DNA from: an uncultured Bacteroidia bacterium
GTDB lineage: Bacteria; Bacteroidota; Bacteroidia; Bacteroidales; UBA932
NCBI GenBank assembly: GCA_902785575.1
Contig: CACZZF010000004.1
Location: 178,774 to 242,773, forward strand
DNA: 64,000 nucleotides
Direction of reading: 5' to 3'
Position 1 is the first letter of the stretch. Every line of letters begins with the position of its first letter. The translations under genes were made by a program, and so were the position numbers. The notes below the pieces were generated by a model. It saw nothing but the letters and a program-made list of their open reading frames with translations, did not search any database and was not told the origin of the DNA. Positions 36,985 to 46,433 of this stretch are shown here, in pieces.

Positions 36985-39629
36985 GGTTCTCAGGGAAAGT
37001 ATTGGCGTTGATGGCAGCCTTGACTTGTTCCTGCATGTCGATGGCTGATACGATAAGTCTTTCCGGCTCTGGTTGGTATATCCGGTCTTCCCGGGACGTA
37101 CCGGCTACCGGAAGTACATTGTCCGTATCAGGGGCATTTTCAGACTGGATCAACGTGTCTGTCCCTTCCACGGTGATGGGAGGACTGTGCAACGCCGGCA
37201 TTGTCAATGATGTTTTCTTTGACAACAACCTTTCAAAGGTTGACGGGTCTGATTATTCGGTTCCCTGGTGGTTCTGCAAATCTTTCTCCCTGGATGACTT
37301 CAATCCTTCCAATGAAGTGGCCCGGCTGGTGTTCGAGGGTATAAACTACGGGATGGATGCCTGGTTGAACGGAGAACAGATTTTTTCTTCAGATGAAGCC
37401 TATGGAGCTTACAGGGTTTTTTCAAAGGATGTGACAGGGATCCTATCTGAAAATAACAATCTCGCCATATTGGTTTATCCTCCCGAAGTCGGAGACTTTT
37501 ACATGGGTTTTGTAGACTGGGCTCCAGCCCCTCCTGACCATAACATGGGTATATTCCGGCCGGTTCTCTTGAAACGGACCGGCAAGATATCCATGGACAA
37601 TCCCTTCGTGACCTCCGACCTTGATACGGAGGATTTCAATGAAGCCGGACTTGACGTCTGCGTGGATCTTACAAATCACGATTCCGGGAAGAGATCCGCA
37701 GTCCTGAAAGTGAAGGTGAATGGAAAAAAGATCAGGAAAAGGATTATTCTCGCTCCCGGGGAGACCAGGACTGTTTCATTATCTTCTTCCGAATGCCGGA
37801 AGTTGCGTATTCATCGCCCAAGGGTATGGTGGCCCAATGGCCTGGGCTCTCCGGAGATGTATTCCCTTGAGATGAGTGTTGCATCAGGAGGGAAAACGAG
37901 TGATGCCACGTGTGTTGACTTCGGTATCCGCAAGGTAGAAACTTACATGGACGAGCGGGGAGTCCGTGGATACAAAATAAATGGAAGACCAACCTTGATA
38001 AAGGGCGCCGGATATTGCGATGACTTGTTCCTCCGGAATGACAGGGATCGTTATGAAAGCGAGATCAGGTATGTCAAGGAGATGGGCCTTAATTCCTTGC
38101 GTCTGGAAGGCTTCTGGGGTACCGGACAGGACCTGTATGATCTATGCGATTCCTCCGGAATCCTTATAATGCCAGGATGGAGTTGCCAGTGGGAATGGCC
38201 TGATTATCTGGGATATGACATGACCGTGAAGGAAGAGGACCAGAACATAGCTATCAATGAAGGGATTGAGAAATATGGTGTCCAGATGTCGGAGCGCCAG
38301 GAGAAAGATCTTTCAGATTATTTCGAGTGCCAGGTAAAGTGGCTGAGAAACCATCCCTCGATCTTTGTCTGGCTGGTTGGCAGTGACGGCATGCCGAAGG
38401 CGTCTCTGGAAGCGAAGTATTCCCGGACCCTGCAGAAGTATGACTCTGGTCGTTCCCTTCTTGTCTCTGCTGGTGATTTCGAGAGTCCCCTCAGTGGAAG
38501 GTCGGGAGTAAAGATGAATGGCCCTTATGATTACGTCGCCCCTGTTTACTGGTATGAAGACAAAGCCCTTGGAGGAGCATTCGGATTCAACACGGAAGTT
38601 GGACCCGGCCCCCAGGTTCCTTTAAGGGAAAGCCTTGAAAAGATGATACCGGAAGAGAAGCTCTGGCCCTACGGGAATGATTCATGGATATTCCACTCAG
38701 GCCAGAAGAATTTTGCTTCCCTCGATGTATATCTTGAAGCCTTGGAAAACAGGTATGGCAAGTCTGGCTCACTTGATGAGTTCGAGATGAAAGCCCAGTG
38801 GATCAATTACGAGGCCGTCAAGGCCATGTTCGAAGCCCATATCGTCAACCGGCCTGAGGCAACGGGAGTCATCCAGTGGCAACTCAATTCTCCTTGGCCG
38901 GAACTCTACTGGCAGTTGTATGACTGGTATCTCATGCCTACCGGGGCATATTTCGGGACAAAGAAGGCATGTCAGACTTACAACTTGATTTACAATTACT
39001 TCGATAGGAAGATATACGCTTGCAACGATGGCTTAGAGACTCTTGGAGGCTGCTTGGCGAAGGTCTTCCTCTATGACTCGCAGTCTAGTCTTGTCTGGTC
39101 ATTTGAAGATAATATCAACATCACTTCCAATTCCAGCACGCCTGTCGCGACCGTCCCTGCTCTGGAAAATCTTTCAGGCACATATTTTCTCAAGACAGAG
39201 ATATTTGACTCTGCCGGAGAGCGGTTGTCCGATAACTTCTATTGGCTTTCCGGTCAGGAGGACGAGGTGGATTGGAATCAATATTTCTGGTGTTATTCTC
39301 CCACTGGGAAATTCGCGAATTTCAAGGAATTGTCTTATCTTGCGGAAGCGGAAGTCACGGTCAGTGTGATTGAAGACACTCCCGGGAAGGTTCGGTTCCT
39401 GTTCAGAAATGAGTCGGACAAGATCGCTTTCTGCATGGAATCGGTCATTATGGATAAGAATGGTGACTATTTGACGCCAGTGTATTGGTCTGACAATTAT
39501 TTATCTCTGACCGGAGGCGATTCCAGGGAAGTGACAGTGGAGTTTCCTGACAAGGTGAAGGACTGGACGCTAGTAGTCACGGGAGTCAACATTGGGCGTA
39601 AAGAATTGAAACATAACATAAAAGACTGA
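36981..39629 (+). CDS. GH2 glycosidase, exo-beta-D-glucosaminidase-like
   Basis: Secreted 882-residue glycosidase. The sugar-binding jelly-roll domain is at about 25-210, an Ig-like domain at about 215-330, a TIM barrel at about 335-650 and further beta domains to the end. The usual GH2 acid/base Glu is replaced by Asp 469 in Val-Gly-Ser-Asp-Gly, and the nucleophile is Glu 539 in Phe-Asn-Thr-Glu-Val-Gly-Pro-Gly. Asp in place of Glu and the following Gly/Pro pattern are features of characterised exo-beta-glucosaminidases. This points to a beta-linked, non-acetylated glucosamine or similar residue, but related mannosidase-like GH2 enzymes share much of the scaffold. Confidence 0.87.
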   Translation: MRFSGKVLALMAALTCSCMSMADTISLSGSGWYIRSSRDVPATGSTLSVSGAFSDWINVSVPSTVMGGLCNAGIVNDVFFDNNLSKVDGSDYSVPWWFCKSFSLDDFNPSNEVARLVFEGINYGMDAWLNGEQIFSSDEAYGAYRVFSKDVTGILSENNNLAILVYPPEVGDFYMGFVDWAPAPPDHNMGIFRPVLLKRTGKISMDNPFVTSDLDTEDFNEAGLDVCVDLTNHDSGKRSAVLKVKVNGKKIRKRIILAPGETRTVSLSSSECRKLRIHRPRVWWPNGLGSPEMYSLEMSVASGGKTSDATCVDFGIRKVETYMDERGVRGYKINGRPTLIKGAGYCDDLFLRNDRDRYESEIRYVKEMGLNSLRLEGFWGTGQDLYDLCDSSGILIMPGWSCQWEWPDYLGYDMTVKEEDQNIAINEGIEKYGVQMSERQEKDLSDYFECQVKWLRNHPSIFVWLVGSDGMPKASLEAKYSRTLQKYDSGRSLLVSAGDFESPLSGRSGVKMNGPYDYVAPVYWYEDKALGGAFGFNTEVGPGPQVPLRESLEKMIPEEKLWPYGNDSWIFHSGQKNFASLDVYLEALENRYGKSGSLDEFEMKAQWINYEAVKAMFEAHIVNRPEATGVIQWQLNSPWPELYWQLYDWYLMPTGAYFGTKKACQTYNLIYNYFDRKIYACNDGLETLGGCLAKVFLYDSQSSLVWSFEDNINITSNSSTPVATVPALENLSGTYFLKTEIFDSAGERLSDNFYWLSGQEDEVDWNQYFWCYSPTGKFANFKELSYLAEAEVTVSVIEDTPGKVRFLFRNESDKIAFCMESVIMDKNGDYLTPVYWSDNYLSLTGGDSREVTVEFPDKVKDWTLVVTGVNIGRKELKHNIKD

Positions 39630-39634
39630 TTAAT

Positions 39635-40666
39635 ATGCGGAAAGGTCTTGATCTATTGTCTTTAATCGTCCTAGGTCTCACGCTTGTCTCCTGTGGGAGC
39701 AAGGTGAAGGTGTCCCAGGAGTTTCTCTATGAGACGGCTTCATTTCCCCAGTGCCATGCCTCCACTATCGTGGAATATCCCAAAGGGGTGTTGAATGTGG
39801 CTTTTTTCGGTGGAGATTACGAGAGCGCCGACAATGTCTGTATCTACATGTGTACCAAAAAGATAGGGGATACTAAGTGGTCGGCTCCACGGAAGGTTGC
39901 AGAGGATAGTCTGCATGCGTGTTGGAACCCCGTGCTTTTCTCTCCTGACGAGAGCCGGCTAATGCTTTTCTACAAGACAGGTCCCCATGTTCCCGAATGG
40001 GTAGGACACGTAAAGACCTCTTATGACGGAGGCCAGACCTGGCCCGAGGAATATATATTCCCGCAAGGGATGCTCGGCGCCATAAAGGACAAGCCTGTCA
40101 TGTTGCCTTCCGGTAGGATAATCTGCCCGTCAAGCGAGGAAATCAGGGTTCCTGGCCAGAAGGAAGTTGCCTGGACGGTGCATTTTGAGATTTCTGACGA
40201 CGGAGCAAGAACTTGGAAAAAGGTAGGACCGGTCGAGAAGGATGACACCGTCAGGGTGATACAGCCGACAATCCTGATTCACGAGGACGGGACTCTGGAA
40301 GCCCTTTGCCGCTCTTCCAACGGCAAACTTGCGGTTACTTACAGCCATGATAACGGGGATAACTGGTCAAAGCTGGAACTGACTGATTTCCCGAACAATA
40401 ATTCGGGAATAGATGTACTTACACTGCCGGACGGACGTTTTGTGATGGTAGCAAATCCTGTCGGTACGGATTGGGGAGAGCGTTATCCTCTTTGCGTCTA
40501 CATTTCAAAGGACGGCTTGAACTGGAAAGAGATCGCGAACCTGGCTTCCGATCCTGTCGAGGAGGGATATTGCTATCCATGCATCATATATGGATCTGAT
40601 GGAGCCCTACATATAGCCTACACCTGGGACAGGGTGAAAATCCGCTATGCCAGGATTGAATTGTAA
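39635..40666 (+). CDS. Sialidase-like (BNR/Asp-box) exo-glycosidase lipoprotein
   Basis: A 343-residue lipoprotein (lipobox Val-Ser-Cys-Gly, Cys about 20) with a six-blade sialidase fold suggested by four Asp boxes: Ser-Tyr-Asp-Gly-Gly-Gln-Thr-Trp, Ser-Asp-Asp-Gly-Ala-Arg-Thr-Trp, Ser-His-Asp-Asn-Gly-Asp-Asn-Trp and Ser-Lys-Asp-Gly-Leu-Asn-Trp. A C-terminal Tyr-Cys-Tyr-Pro and Tyr-Thr-Trp-Asp-Arg follow. The classic sialidase Phe/Tyr-Arg-Ile-Pro motif is not seen, so it may cleave another sugar acid or sugar. It overlaps the next gene by 20 bases. Many proteins labelled this way in glycan loci are not true sialidases. Confidence 0.82.
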   Translation: MRKGLDLLSLIVLGLTLVSCGSKVKVSQEFLYETASFPQCHASTIVEYPKGVLNVAFFGGDYESADNVCIYMCTKKIGDTKWSAPRKVAEDSLHACWNPVLFSPDESRLMLFYKTGPHVPEWVGHVKTSYDGGQTWPEEYIFPQGMLGAIKDKPVMLPSGRIICPSSEEIRVPGQKEVAWTVHFEISDDGARTWKKVGPVEKDDTVRVIQPTILIHEDGTLEALCRSSNGKLAVTYSHDNGDNWSKLELTDFPNNNSGIDVLTLPDGRFVMVANPVGTDWGERYPLCVYISKDGLNWKEIANLASDPVEEGYCYPCIIYGSDGALHIAYTWDRVKIRYARIEL

Positions 40667-42002
40667 GACATCGGCTGGCAAGACTTTGCTGGCCTGCTTC
40701 CTCGGGGCTCTTGTCCTCGGTGTCCTTTGGCGTTTCCGGGGTTCCCACGGTTGGGGAGGGGAAGACGGAATCTTGAACGTTGGTTTCATGTTCCTGTGTT
40801 TCCTGGTATTCCTCACTGGCGGCAATGAGAAGACTACTCCTTTCCGTATCGCCTTGACTGCGATCATATTCATGCTGTCCACACCGGCCTGGGGGACTTT
40901 CCTCAACCAGATAAAAGGCGTCATCTCTGCCGGTCCTCAACCGTTGATCACCGGGATATCTCCTTTGTCAGGAGTGGTGATGATGTTGCTTCTGGGTTTT
41001 GGCATATCAGGGCTGTTCGGTATCTTGTTGGGCTCGATGTTCAGTGCGACGAAGTGGAGACTGTATCATTTCATAACCATTATCGTAGCTTTCATTGCAG
41101 TCATGTATCTCTCCCGGGTCACCATATGCCATCCTATCTTGAAGGCCATTCAACCCAGGGCGGTCGAGGCTTTTGACCAGGCTCTTGCAGGTTCTGGTGT
41201 CACCGGAGGGGCGTTCAATGCCTATATGTTCCATTTCGACGACATGCCCTGGGCAAAGGAATTCATTGGAGGAAGGAATTATGTGGCCTCGTTCAATACC
41301 ATTTCCAAGGCTATAGCGACATTGGTCTGTATAGTACTTACCCGTTATTGGATAAAAGACAAGACCAGCGCGAGGATAGGGCTCATCTCTGCGCTTTCCT
41401 TCGCTTTTGCAATAACATTCTCTGATATCTCATTCGTTCTGTGGGGGCATACCGGAGCCCCTGCGCTGTTTCCTTCCGAGCACATCCATCCATGGGCTTG
41501 CTGGGAGTATTTCACGGGATTTTTCGCGGGCGGCTTGATAACGTATTCGGTCTTGAAACTAAAGGACTCCGAAGTCAGGAAGGATGGATGCCTTGATTTC
41601 ATACCATTAAAAGTCAGGGATATACTGGCCTTCCTTGTCACCTTCGGAGTGATGGGCTATAACATGATCAACCCGACAGTCCTGCGTTTCGACGGGTCTG
41701 ACCTGCGTCCCTATGTTTTCGCCTTGGTCGCAGCCATGTTCGCAGTGATAGTGGTAGTCGCTGCCTTTAAATCACGTTTGGGATCTATTAAACTGGACAA
41801 TGCCCGTTTCTCCCAGGAAGTATTCCTCTTCCTGCTGATCCTGCAGTCGTTCGTTTATTTCTTCGGGGCCGGGCATTATGCGAACTTCAGGAATCTTCCG
41901 GACATGGAGCATATGATGACCTTGATCTCCATCAGCCTGATCATTATCTACATGGTCGTAATCATTTCAAACCGCAGAAAATCTCAACCAAGCCCAAGAT
42001 GA
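40647..42002 (+). CDS. Multi-span inner-membrane protein, family not recognised
   Basis: A 451-residue very hydrophobic protein with about 11-12 predicted membrane segments. Conserved-looking polar spots include Trp-Arg-Phe-Arg-Gly-Ser-His-Gly-Trp-Gly-Gly-Glu-Asp-Gly near residue 28, Phe-His-Phe-Asp-Asp-Met-Pro-Trp near 190 and Trp-Gly-His-Thr-Gly-Ala-Pro-Ala near 270. The start overlaps the sialidase-like gene and the stop overlaps the phosphatase gene (ATGA), so it is tightly coupled in the locus. It could be a transporter for a released sugar or an integral membrane enzyme. It is not a recognised MFS or SSS protein. Confidence 0.8.
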   Translation: MPGLNCKTSAGKTLLACFLGALVLGVLWRFRGSHGWGGEDGILNVGFMFLCFLVFLTGGNEKTTPFRIALTAIIFMLSTPAWGTFLNQIKGVISAGPQPLITGISPLSGVVMMLLLGFGISGLFGILLGSMFSATKWRLYHFITIIVAFIAVMYLSRVTICHPILKAIQPRAVEAFDQALAGSGVTGGAFNAYMFHFDDMPWAKEFIGGRNYVASFNTISKAIATLVCIVLTRYWIKDKTSARIGLISALSFAFAITFSDISFVLWGHTGAPALFPSEHIHPWACWEYFTGFFAGGLITYSVLKLKDSEVRKDGCLDFIPLKVRDILAFLVTFGVMGYNMINPTVLRFDGSDLRPYVFALVAAMFAVIVVVAAFKSRLGSIKLDNARFSQEVFLFLLILQSFVYFFGAGHYANFRNLPDMEHMMTLISISLIIIYMVVIISNRRKSQPSPR

Positions 42003-43261
42003 AGAAAATAACCATCCTGTTGGCATTAATTTTCCTTGCCGCACAATCCTTTGCCCAGACAGCAAGGGAAGAGATTGCCGCCAATCCTGCCAAGGCAGGT
42101 GGGGTGATGTATGCCTATCCGGGTCCACAGTCCGTCCAGACCCCGGCACCGAAAGGATATAAACCATTCTATGTCAGCCACTTCGGAAGACATGGTTCGA
42201 GATGGAACTGCAGATGGAGTGATTACGATTCCCCTTATACAACGCTTAAGGCAGCGCTCGAAGCAGGCAAGCTTACCCCCAAAGGGAAGGAGGTTTTGTC
42301 CAAGGTTGCATTCTTCAGGGAAGACGCGCGGGACAGGATAGGAGAACTCACTTCTTTGGGGATGCGGCAACATCAGGGTATAGCCAAAAGGATGTTTGAG
42401 TCGTTCCCTGAAGCATTTAAGGGAACCCCGGAGATAACTGCTAACTCCACGCAGTCCCCAAGGGTGATGATCAGCATGTTCTATTTCTGTGAACAACTGA
42501 AATCCCTCAACCCTAAGATTATGGTAAATCTCAATTCCAGTGAAAGGGATGCGTCTTTCGTGGCACATAGGACTGAAGAATCGGAATTGTTCAGGGAATC
42601 ACCTGAACGCGAGGCTGACGAGGTAGAATACCAGAACAAGTGCTATCATCCGGAAAGGTTGATGAGGCTTTTGTTCAACGATGAAGAGTATGTTTCTGCA
42701 AATGTCGATACTGCCAACCTCTATGAGTTGCTTTATGAGATTGCGGTAATGGCGCAGAATAATGAGATCTATACTCCGGAACTTTACTCTTTGTTCGAGA
42801 AAGAGGAACTGTACGACATATGGCAGAGTTACAACTATGGCTGGTATTCGTCCAGGAGCAGCAATCCCAAGGGTGGTGAGGTGTCCATAGCGGGCGGCCT
42901 TCCCATGCTTAAGCATTTCATTGAAAAGGCAGATGAGTATATAGCTTCGGGAAAGAACGGTGCTACACTGCGTTTCTCCCATGACGGGTATCTGATCCCT
43001 CTCGCGACTTCGATGCGACTGGATGGCTGTCGGGGAGTAGCGGAGAAACCTGAGGATTGCGCAGATGTATTCGTCAACTACAAGGTATCTCCCATGGGAG
43101 GAAATGTCCAATGGGTTTTCTTCCGGAACCGCAAAGGAGATGTGATAGTCAAATTCCTGTTGAACGAGAATGAAGTGGGCATCCCGGTTGAGACAGACAT
43201 GTATCCCTATTACTGTTGGAGTGACGTGAAACGGTATTATGAAGATTATTACAAGCTTTAG
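41999..43261 (+). CDS. Histidine acid phosphatase (branch 2), secreted
   Basis: A 420-residue exported phosphatase (signal peptide about 1-20). The catalytic Arg64-His65-Gly66 lies in His-Phe-Gly-Arg-His-Gly-Ser-Arg and the proton-donor His328-Asp329 in Phe-Ser-His-Asp-Gly. The family includes phytases, inositol polyphosphate phosphatases and glucose-1-phosphatases. It would release phosphate from a sugar or inositol phosphate in the periplasm. It overlaps the previous gene by 4 bases and the next by 23 bases, a strong sign of coupled expression with the glycosidases. Confidence 0.9.
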   Translation: MKKITILLALIFLAAQSFAQTAREEIAANPAKAGGVMYAYPGPQSVQTPAPKGYKPFYVSHFGRHGSRWNCRWSDYDSPYTTLKAALEAGKLTPKGKEVLSKVAFFREDARDRIGELTSLGMRQHQGIAKRMFESFPEAFKGTPEITANSTQSPRVMISMFYFCEQLKSLNPKIMVNLNSSERDASFVAHRTEESELFRESPEREADEVEYQNKCYHPERLMRLLFNDEEYVSANVDTANLYELLYEIAVMAQNNEIYTPELYSLFEKEELYDIWQSYNYGWYSSRSSNPKGGEVSIAGGLPMLKHFIEKADEYIASGKNGATLRFSHDGYLIPLATSMRLDGCRGVAEKPEDCADVFVNYKVSPMGGNVQWVFFRNRKGDVIVKFLLNENEVGIPVETDMYPYYCWSDVKRYYEDYYKL

Positions 43262-46200
43262 CCATTGTTGCAAGGCGATTGTCCTGGCGGTACCTTTTCT
43301 CCTTTTGTTCTCCTGCGTGAAGGATTTTGATCTGCAGGAGTTCAAGTCCCCGTCTTCTGAATACAGGTCGGTCCCATTCTGGTCCTTGAACGACAGTCTT
43401 GACTCCGGAGAGATCCGCAGACAGCTGGGACTGATGAAACAGGCCGGACAGGGCGGTGCTTTTCTCCATAGCCGCGTGGGACTCTTGACTCCCTATCTGG
43501 GAGACGAGTGGTTCGATATCATGGAGACCGGAGTCAAGACGTGTGATTCCCTGGGCCTTCAAGCATGGTTTTATGACGAGGATAAATGGCCAAGCGGGTT
43601 CGCTGGCGGAATAGTTCCATTGGCAGACCAGAAGTTCCGTTCCAGGCAGCTGGCTCGTATCCCGGCCGACGCCTTTGTGGATCCGGAAGACAGCGTCCTT
43701 TTCAGAGATGAAAGGCATCAGTACATCTGTCATGTGGCCAAGCTCGGCATGAGTGCATACAACGGAACCTGCTGGGTGGACTTGATGAACCCTGACATGG
43801 TGGACTTTTTCATTGATTGCAGCTACTCTCCCTACATCCGGAAGTTCAAGGGAAAGCGTTCAGTCAGAGGGATTTTCACGGATGAACCGCAGGTCAAGGC
43901 TACCCGGGTTCCCTGCAAGGGAGCGGATGCCCAGATACCATATTCGCCTTACATGGAGGCTAAATTCAAGAACCTTTGGGGATATGATCTCGATCCGGTA
44001 CTTCCGTCCCTTGTTGACACTGCGGAAGGTTGGCGCGTACACCGCCTTCATTATCATAGGACCGTGGCTGCTTGCCTTGAGGAAGCTTTCAGTGCGAAGA
44101 TTGGAGACTACTGTGATGCCCATGGGTTTGTCTGGACCGGCCATTACAACGGAGAGGATACTCCTTCTACCAATGTGGTCCATGAAGGGAACCTCATGCA
44201 ACAGCTCAGGCACATGAGCCAGCCGGGTTGCGATGCCCTGGGCCTCCAGCTGCAGACATTCCACAACGCCAAGGTCACCACGTCAGTGGCAAACCAGTAC
44301 GGCAAGGACAGAAGACTTGTCGAGATATTCGGGATTAGCGGTCACAATCTTTCTTTCGAGGACCGTATGTGGATCGCAGGCTGGCATACCATCTGCGGGC
44401 TCAACTTCATGTGCCCTCATCTGGCATTATACAGCATGAAAGGGGAGCGAAAGAGGGATTACCCTCCCACCCTGAGTTTCCATCAGCCATATTGGAAAGA
44501 CAATAAGCTGTTTGAGGACTATTCGGCCCGGTTGTGTTATTTCGCTTCCTCCGGTAAAACCGTCGGTGAGGTTTGCGTGGTGTCTCCCCTTGAGTCCGAT
44601 TTCATTGAACATTCCTTCATGAAGAAAGCGGATAGTGACGATAATGACAATTCACGCTGGGACAGGTCCTTTGAGAGTACCATGCGGGCTGTGGCTGAGT
44701 CAAACCTTAATTTTGACATTGCAGACGAGCAGATAATGTCGGAAGACGGAAGCGTTTCAGCGTCAGGGTTCAGGATAAGGGAAATGACATATAGTACAGT
44801 TATCGTCCCTCCCATGCTCACTATCCGTCCAAGTACAATTGACCTCTTGACGCGTTTCGCCAGCCAGGGGGGCAAGGTGGTGGTCGTGGATTCGTATCCG
44901 GAACTTGTTGAGGGAGTGCAGAATGACACCCTTTTGGAGGGTTTGCGCAGAGTATCGGTGCTGGTTGACATGAAAGGATTGCACAAAGCCTTGGAGGATG
45001 TACGGGGCCGGAAATTTACGGTCAGGATGGATAGTTCTGAGATCGTTTATACCCATCTGCGAAGTCTCAGCAAAGGCTATATGGTCCAGATATTCAATCC
45101 ATCCAGAGAATCTTCAGCCATTCTTGCTTTCAAGCCTCTGGTGAATGGGAAAGTGACGGTCCTCGATCCGGCGAGTGGAGATGCCTTGAACTTGGTTGAG
45201 GGCACGGAAGGATTCGAAATCGCTCTTCAACCGGCAGCTTCTTTGGTTTTAATGTTCGGCATTGAAGGCCGCGGTCCCAGAACCGACGGTATTTACAACA
45301 TAAAGGGAAAGGGAGAGAAGATAGTAGCCATTGAAGGCGAATGGTCGGGTCGGAGATGTGAGGCCAACAGCCTTCCCCTGGACTTTGCCGACTTCTCTTT
45401 TGACGGCGGGGCCACTTGGACAGGAGTCGAGCCCGTCCTGGCATTTTACAAGCGCTCTGAAAAGAAGGGCCGGTATGACGGTCCGCTTAAGCTCCGTTAT
45501 GAGTTCAATGTCAGGGATATACCGGAAGCCTGTTCCCTGGCGGTAGAGCAGCCTCACATGTATGACTTGATAACTGTCAATGGGGCCGTATTGAGTTTTA
45601 ATGGTGAAGGATGGTTCAAGGATCCCTGCATCAGGATGGCGGACATCTCCGGGTTGCTGCACGAAGGGATCAACAGGGTGGAAATGTCCCTGGACTATTC
45701 GTCCCCCGTCACCGCGGCTCGTGATGCAAGGGAAAGGTACGGCTCGGAAATAGAGACCATCTATGTCGTCGGTAATTTTGCTGTTGACATGGAAATGGCT
45801 GAAAACCAACCAACTACCACGTGGAGGAACCAGATGGCCGGGCTTGATCCCAAGCCTGTTCCCATAAGGTTTAAACAGGGAAGTGCTAGGCTTGTCTTGG
45901 AATCGCCGGGGATCAATGGAAATATTACGCTGAAAGGTTACCCGTTCTATGCCGGATCTTTTGAGTTGGAGAACATTTTCAAGATGGATTCGGTCGATTC
46001 CACTTCTGAATATTATATCGACTTCTCCGGCGTGGAGGCCATAGTCCTCAAGGTCGGCCTTAACGGTGTCGATATTCCCCCGATATTCTCTTCTCCCTGG
46101 GAAGCGGATGTGACGGGATTGCTGAAAGAAGGTCATAATGAGATTAAAGTCACATTGACCGGAAGCCTACGAAACCTTATGGGGCCTTACCACCATGCCG

Positions 46201-46382
46201 GAGGTGAACTTGCGCGTGTGGGCCCTGGCAGTTTCACAGGGGAGGATGACTGGCTATGCCTGACTCCGGGCAATGACGACTGGTATGACATGCGCAGGAC
46301 AGGTTCAACTTTGCTTTGGCGCGATGATTATTATTGCATCCCGTTCGGACTGCTTCGGAATCCTGAGATAATCAGACGATAA
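43239..46382 (+). CDS. GH106-like glycoside hydrolase lipoprotein
   Basis: A 1047-residue secreted lipoprotein (lipobox Leu-Phe-Ser-Cys-Val). It begins with the family motif Pro-Phe-Trp-Ser-Leu-Asn-Asp near residue 45, Arg-Gln-Leu-Gly-Leu-Met-Lys, Gly-Gly-Ala-Phe-Leu-His-Ser-Arg and Tyr-Asp-Glu-Asp-Lys-Trp-Pro-Ser-Gly, all seen in alpha-L-rhamnosidase-related GH106 proteins. A Phe-Thr-Asp-Glu-Pro motif near 212 may hold a catalytic acid. A Rossmann-like domain (about 500-570) and beta-sandwich domains (about 690-1000) follow. Rhamnosidase activity is probable only by family; related enzymes act on other sugars. Its start lies inside the phosphatase gene. Confidence 0.87.
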   Translation: MKIITSFSHCCKAIVLAVPFLLLFSCVKDFDLQEFKSPSSEYRSVPFWSLNDSLDSGEIRRQLGLMKQAGQGGAFLHSRVGLLTPYLGDEWFDIMETGVKTCDSLGLQAWFYDEDKWPSGFAGGIVPLADQKFRSRQLARIPADAFVDPEDSVLFRDERHQYICHVAKLGMSAYNGTCWVDLMNPDMVDFFIDCSYSPYIRKFKGKRSVRGIFTDEPQVKATRVPCKGADAQIPYSPYMEAKFKNLWGYDLDPVLPSLVDTAEGWRVHRLHYHRTVAACLEEAFSAKIGDYCDAHGFVWTGHYNGEDTPSTNVVHEGNLMQQLRHMSQPGCDALGLQLQTFHNAKVTTSVANQYGKDRRLVEIFGISGHNLSFEDRMWIAGWHTICGLNFMCPHLALYSMKGERKRDYPPTLSFHQPYWKDNKLFEDYSARLCYFASSGKTVGEVCVVSPLESDFIEHSFMKKADSDDNDNSRWDRSFESTMRAVAESNLNFDIADEQIMSEDGSVSASGFRIREMTYSTVIVPPMLTIRPSTIDLLTRFASQGGKVVVVDSYPELVEGVQNDTLLEGLRRVSVLVDMKGLHKALEDVRGRKFTVRMDSSEIVYTHLRSLSKGYMVQIFNPSRESSAILAFKPLVNGKVTVLDPASGDALNLVEGTEGFEIALQPAASLVLMFGIEGRGPRTDGIYNIKGKGEKIVAIEGEWSGRRCEANSLPLDFADFSFDGGATWTGVEPVLAFYKRSEKKGRYDGPLKLRYEFNVRDIPEACSLAVEQPHMYDLITVNGAVLSFNGEGWFKDPCIRMADISGLLHEGINRVEMSLDYSSPVTAARDARERYGSEIETIYVVGNFAVDMEMAENQPTTTWRNQMAGLDPKPVPIRFKQGSARLVLESPGINGNITLKGYPFYAGSFELENIFKMDSVDSTSEYYIDFSGVEAIVLKVGLNGVDIPPIFSSPWEADVTGLLKEGHNEIKVTLTGSLRNLMGPYHHAGGELARVGPGSFTGEDDWLCLTPGNDDWYDMRRTGSTLLWRDDYYCIPFGLLRNPEIIRR

Positions 46383-46397
46383 TCAGAAGATTTATCC

Positions 46398-46405
46398 TAT
46401 CTTTG
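46398..46405 (+). promoter_or_regulatory. Candidate -7 box for the GDPD gene
   Basis: TATCTTTG matches TAnnTTTG, 28 bases before the ATG at 46434. No -33 TTTG at the right spacing was found. It may give the last gene of the locus separate expression. Confidence 0.4.
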
Positions 46406-46433
46406 CCGATAGACTGAATCATGGTTTAACGGC

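Noticed and set aside
39635..40666. Firm assignment as a true sialidase (NanH)
   Set aside because: Asp boxes are present but the Arg-Ile-Pro motif is not; kept as sialidase-like only.
42599..43345. Antisense open frame of 248 codons across the phosphatase and GH106-like starts
   Set aside because: Overlaps two convincing genes with intact motifs; a codon-bias shadow.
45249..46136. Antisense open frame of 295 codons
   Set aside because: Lies entirely opposite the well-supported GH106-like gene and resembles no protein family.
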